Source: Chitinophagaceae bacterium (GTDB taxonomy: Bacteria > Bacteroidota > Bacteroidia > Chitinophagales > Chitinophagaceae). From it: 52,912 bases of DNA. Both the position numbers and the translations under genes were made by a program. How positions within the stretch are numbered: the stretch's first letter is position 1; the number at the start of each line of letters is the position of its first letter. The stretch spans positions 1 to 52,912 of the forward strand of contig CANBQT010000017.1 of assembly GCA_947371755.1 (NCBI GenBank). Reading direction: 5' to 3'. Under the pieces are notes generated by a model. The model worked only from the letters and a program-made list of their open reading frames with translations, had not been told where the DNA came from and did no database searches. Positions 51,045 to 52,912 of this stretch are shown here, piece by piece.

Positions 51045-52469
51045 TCAATGGACTTCAGAAGTGATTTTTTCCCATCCAAAATAAGTCCTAGCATTTTTAT
51101 AACAGATATCTTGAATGATCTTACCCATCCATATTTTATCATTGGGCAATTCACCTTGTTCTATTTCTTTACCAAACAGATTACAAAGTATTCTGCGAAA
51201 ATATTCATGCCTGGGGAACGATAAAAAACTTCTTGAATCAGTTAGCATCCCTACAAACTTGCTCAATAATCCCATATTAGATAAAGCATTAAGTTGCTTA
51301 ACCATACCATCTTTTTGATCTAGGAACCACCATGCAGCACCATATTGAATTTTACCCGCTACAGATCCATCATTAAAATTACCCGCCATGGAAGCGAATA
51401 ACGCATTATCTGCAGGATTTAAATTATATAGAATAGTCTTAGTGAGTTTATTTTCTGCATCCAATCTGCTTAAGAATTTAGCAAGTGATTTTGCTTGAGA
51501 AAAGTCACCAATCGAATCCCATCCTGTATCTACACCTAACCTTTTTATCATTCGCTCATTATTATTCCTTAAAGCTCCGAGATGAAATTGTTGTACCCAG
51601 CCTTTTTCATGATCCCACTCTGCAAAATGCAAAAGCAAGGCAGATTTGAATTTTGCTTGCTCCATGGGATTCAATATTTTTCCAACCCTTAGTTTATCAA
51701 AAATGTTTTCTATTTCACTTGCGCTGAAATTTTCTGCATAGATCTCTTCTAAACCATGATCAGAAATGACACAACCATTAGCTGCAAAAAAATCATGTCT
51801 GTTCTTTAATGCTTTTAAATAATCGCTAAAATCTGAAATTCCGATATTTGAAACAGCTTCTAATTGTTGTAAATAATGAATAAAATTTTCAGGGTTACCT
51901 GTGTCCATGGCCTTATCAGGGCGAAATGCTGGCAGAATAGGAATTTCAAACCCATCTTGCTGAATTTGTATATGGTATCTTAGATCGTCGACAGGATCAT
52001 CTGTAGTACATACCAGCGACACATTCATTTTACGAAGTATCTGTTTAACAGTAAACGCCGGACTTTGTAATTGCTCAGTACAAGACTGATAAATACTTTC
52101 TGCAGTGGCTGGGCTTAGTAATTCATCTATTCCAAAATAACGTTGTAATTCAAGATGAGTCCAATGATATAATGGGTTCCTGACTGTGTAAGGAACGGTT
52201 GCTGCCCAGCTTTGAAATTTTTCAAAATCTGTTGCATCACCAGTACAGAAATTCTCAGGCACTGCATTCGTTCGCATAGCCCTCCATTTATAGTGGTCGC
52301 CAGCCAACCATGCATCAGTGATATTTTTAAATTGATAATCTTCTGCAATTTGCTTTGGTGAAAGATGACAATGATAGTCGATCAATGGCATGTTCTTAGC
52401 ATAAGTATGATAAAGTTCCTCAGCAGTTTTATTTTGCAAGAGAAAATTTTCGTCCATAAATTTTTTCAT
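51045..52469 (-). CDS. uxaC: Glucuronate (uronate) isomerase
   Basis: The 474-residue TIM-barrel enzyme converts glucuronate to fructuronate and galacturonate to tagaturonate. Conserved parts seen are IDYHCHLSPKQIAEDYQF with the first metal His pair, YFGIDELLSPATAESIY, LVCTTDDPVDDLRYH, and GMLTDSRSFLSFPRHEYFRRI near the end, read here in pieces. Length matches the family. It lies 29 bp after uxaA. Altronate/mannonate oxidoreductase, the next step, is not in the window. Confidence 0.96.
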   Translation of the reverse strand: MKKFMDENFLLQNKTAEELYHTYAKNMPLIDYHCHLSPKQIAEDYQFKNITDAWLAGDHYKWRAMRTNAVPENFCTGDATDFEKFQSWAATVPYTVRNPLYHWTHLELQRYFGIDELLSPATAESIYQSCTEQLQSPAFTVKQILRKMNVSLVCTTDDPVDDLRYHIQIQQDGFEIPILPAFRPDKAMDTGNPENFIHYLQQLEAVSNIGISDFSDYLKALKNRHDFFAANGCVISDHGLEEIYAENFSASEIENIFDKLRVGKILNPMEQAKFKSALLLHFAEWDHEKGWVQQFHLGALRNNNERMIKRLGVDTGWDSIGDFSQAKSLAKFLSRLDAENKLTKTILYNLNPADNALFASMAGNFNDGSVAGKIQYGAAWWFLDQKDGMVKQLNALSNMGLLSKFVGMLTDSRSFLSFPRHEYFRRILCNLFGKEIEQGELPNDKIWMGKIIQDICYKNARTYFGWEKITSEVH

Positions 52470-52498
52470 TCGCCTTAATTGATCGATTTGGTAAATTA

Positions 52499-52912
52499 TT
52501 ATAAACTAACACCTCTTTTCCATGGAATAAAATCATCCTGCCCATGACGTATCGCATGTACTTTTTTATTACCACTTGCTAGTTCAATCACATAATCTAA
52601 AATTCTTTCACCAGCTTCTTCAATTGTTTCAAGTCCATCTATTATAGTACCAGTATTGATATCAATAATATCTGGCATTTTATTAAACAGCGCAGTATTG
52701 GTAGCGATTTTTACAACTGGTACAATTGGATTGCCAGTGGGAGTTCCCAGACCTGTGGTAAATAAAACAATATTAGCACCTGAAGCCACTTCTGCAGTTG
52801 TAGATTCGACATCATTTCCCGGGGTGCATAATAAATTTAATCCTGGTTTTATTAACTTTTCGGGATAATCCAATACATCTACTACAGGAGAATTTCCTGC
52901 CTTTTTTGCTGC
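52499..52912 (-). CDS. uxaA: Altronate dehydratase, C-terminal part (5' end beyond window)
   Basis: The frame is open from the right edge to the stop at 52499, giving the last 137 residues. They include [33 protein letters not shown] and the ending [12 protein letters not shown], characteristic of UxaA. It dehydrates D-altronate to 2-keto-3-deoxygluconate, an iron-dependent reaction. The full enzyme is about 500-550 residues, so most of it lies outside. An apparent TTG start at 52873 is internal. Confidence 0.93.
   Translation of the reverse strand, partial: AAKKAGNSPVVDVLDYPEKLIKPGLNLLCTPGNDVESTTAEVASGANIVLFTTGLGTPTGNPIVPVVKIATNTALFNKMPDIIDINTGTIIDGLETIEEAGERILDYVIELASGNKKVHAIRHGQDDFIPWKRGVSL

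Overview
This 52.9 kb window is a chromosomal segment of a Bacteroidota bacterium, most likely family Chitinophagaceae (inference). The case rests on gliding genes gldF and gldG, a MurF-Alr fusion, split transketolase, Bacteroidota-type -7 promoter elements (TAnnTTTG), almost no Shine-Dalgarno sequences, HmuY and TonB-receptor outer-membrane machinery, LytTR signalling, lipoproteins and AT-rich DNA. A Sediminibacterium-like genus would fit, but the window alone cannot settle it. I see no tRNA, rRNA, CRISPR array, prophage or transposase gene. About 45 protein genes are supported; most are core metabolism.

Layout. 1-5.5 kb: a partial LD-carboxypeptidase, metG, and a two-gene GMC/gluconate-dehydrogenase-type membrane oxidoreductase. 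5.5-9.5 kb: a repeat-rich gap, then the B12-dependent ribonucleotide reductase nrdJ, whose upstream region carries two perfect DnaA boxes. 9.5-18.8 kb: an ether-lipid type prenylglyceryl phosphate synthase, an M28 peptidase, a LytS/LytTR two-component pair, dxs, scpA, mscL, an EamA transporter and frr. 18.9-27.8 kb: an orphan N-terminal transketolase half, lolC/E-type permease with rbfA, an MsbA-like exporter, a DksA-family protein with a long H1-like tail, and ileS. 27.9-33.7 kb: a haem-uptake-like pair (TonB receptor and HmuY lipoprotein), D-lactate dehydrogenase, an unknown lipoprotein and lspA. 33.8-45.8 kb: murF-alr, terC, gldG and gldF, a small secreted protein, iscA-iscU-iscS (transcribed S-U-A), methylmalonyl-CoA epimerase, acpP-fabF-rnc and a GNAT. 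45.9-52.9 kb: a YcxB-like membrane protein and a hexuronate catabolic cluster (uxaA, uxaC, kdgK, kdgA, exuT, a DUF6807 protein, and a divergent yhcH-like gene). It takes glucuronate/galacturonate through altronate and KDG to KDPG, then pyruvate plus glyceraldehyde-3-phosphate. Altronate oxidoreductase is not in the window and probably lies upstream.

The least ordinary feature is in the gaps. At least seven genes (metG, nrdJ, the LytTR regulator, scpA, the MsbA-like gene, the DksA-like gene and the YcxB-like gene) carry an A-rich array of exactly 7-bp units, consensus GTNAAAA in the sense strand. Each array begins at or within a few bases of the stop codon, and it always precedes the terminator hairpin or a REP-like palindrome. 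A second family consists of REP-like elements (CCCCTC/GGAGGGG hairpin, linker, GGGGTGG) at three loci, one of them a head-to-head pair. A third dispersed-repeat candidate is an imperfect inverted repeat upstream of metG. No gene that could mobilise these lies in the window.
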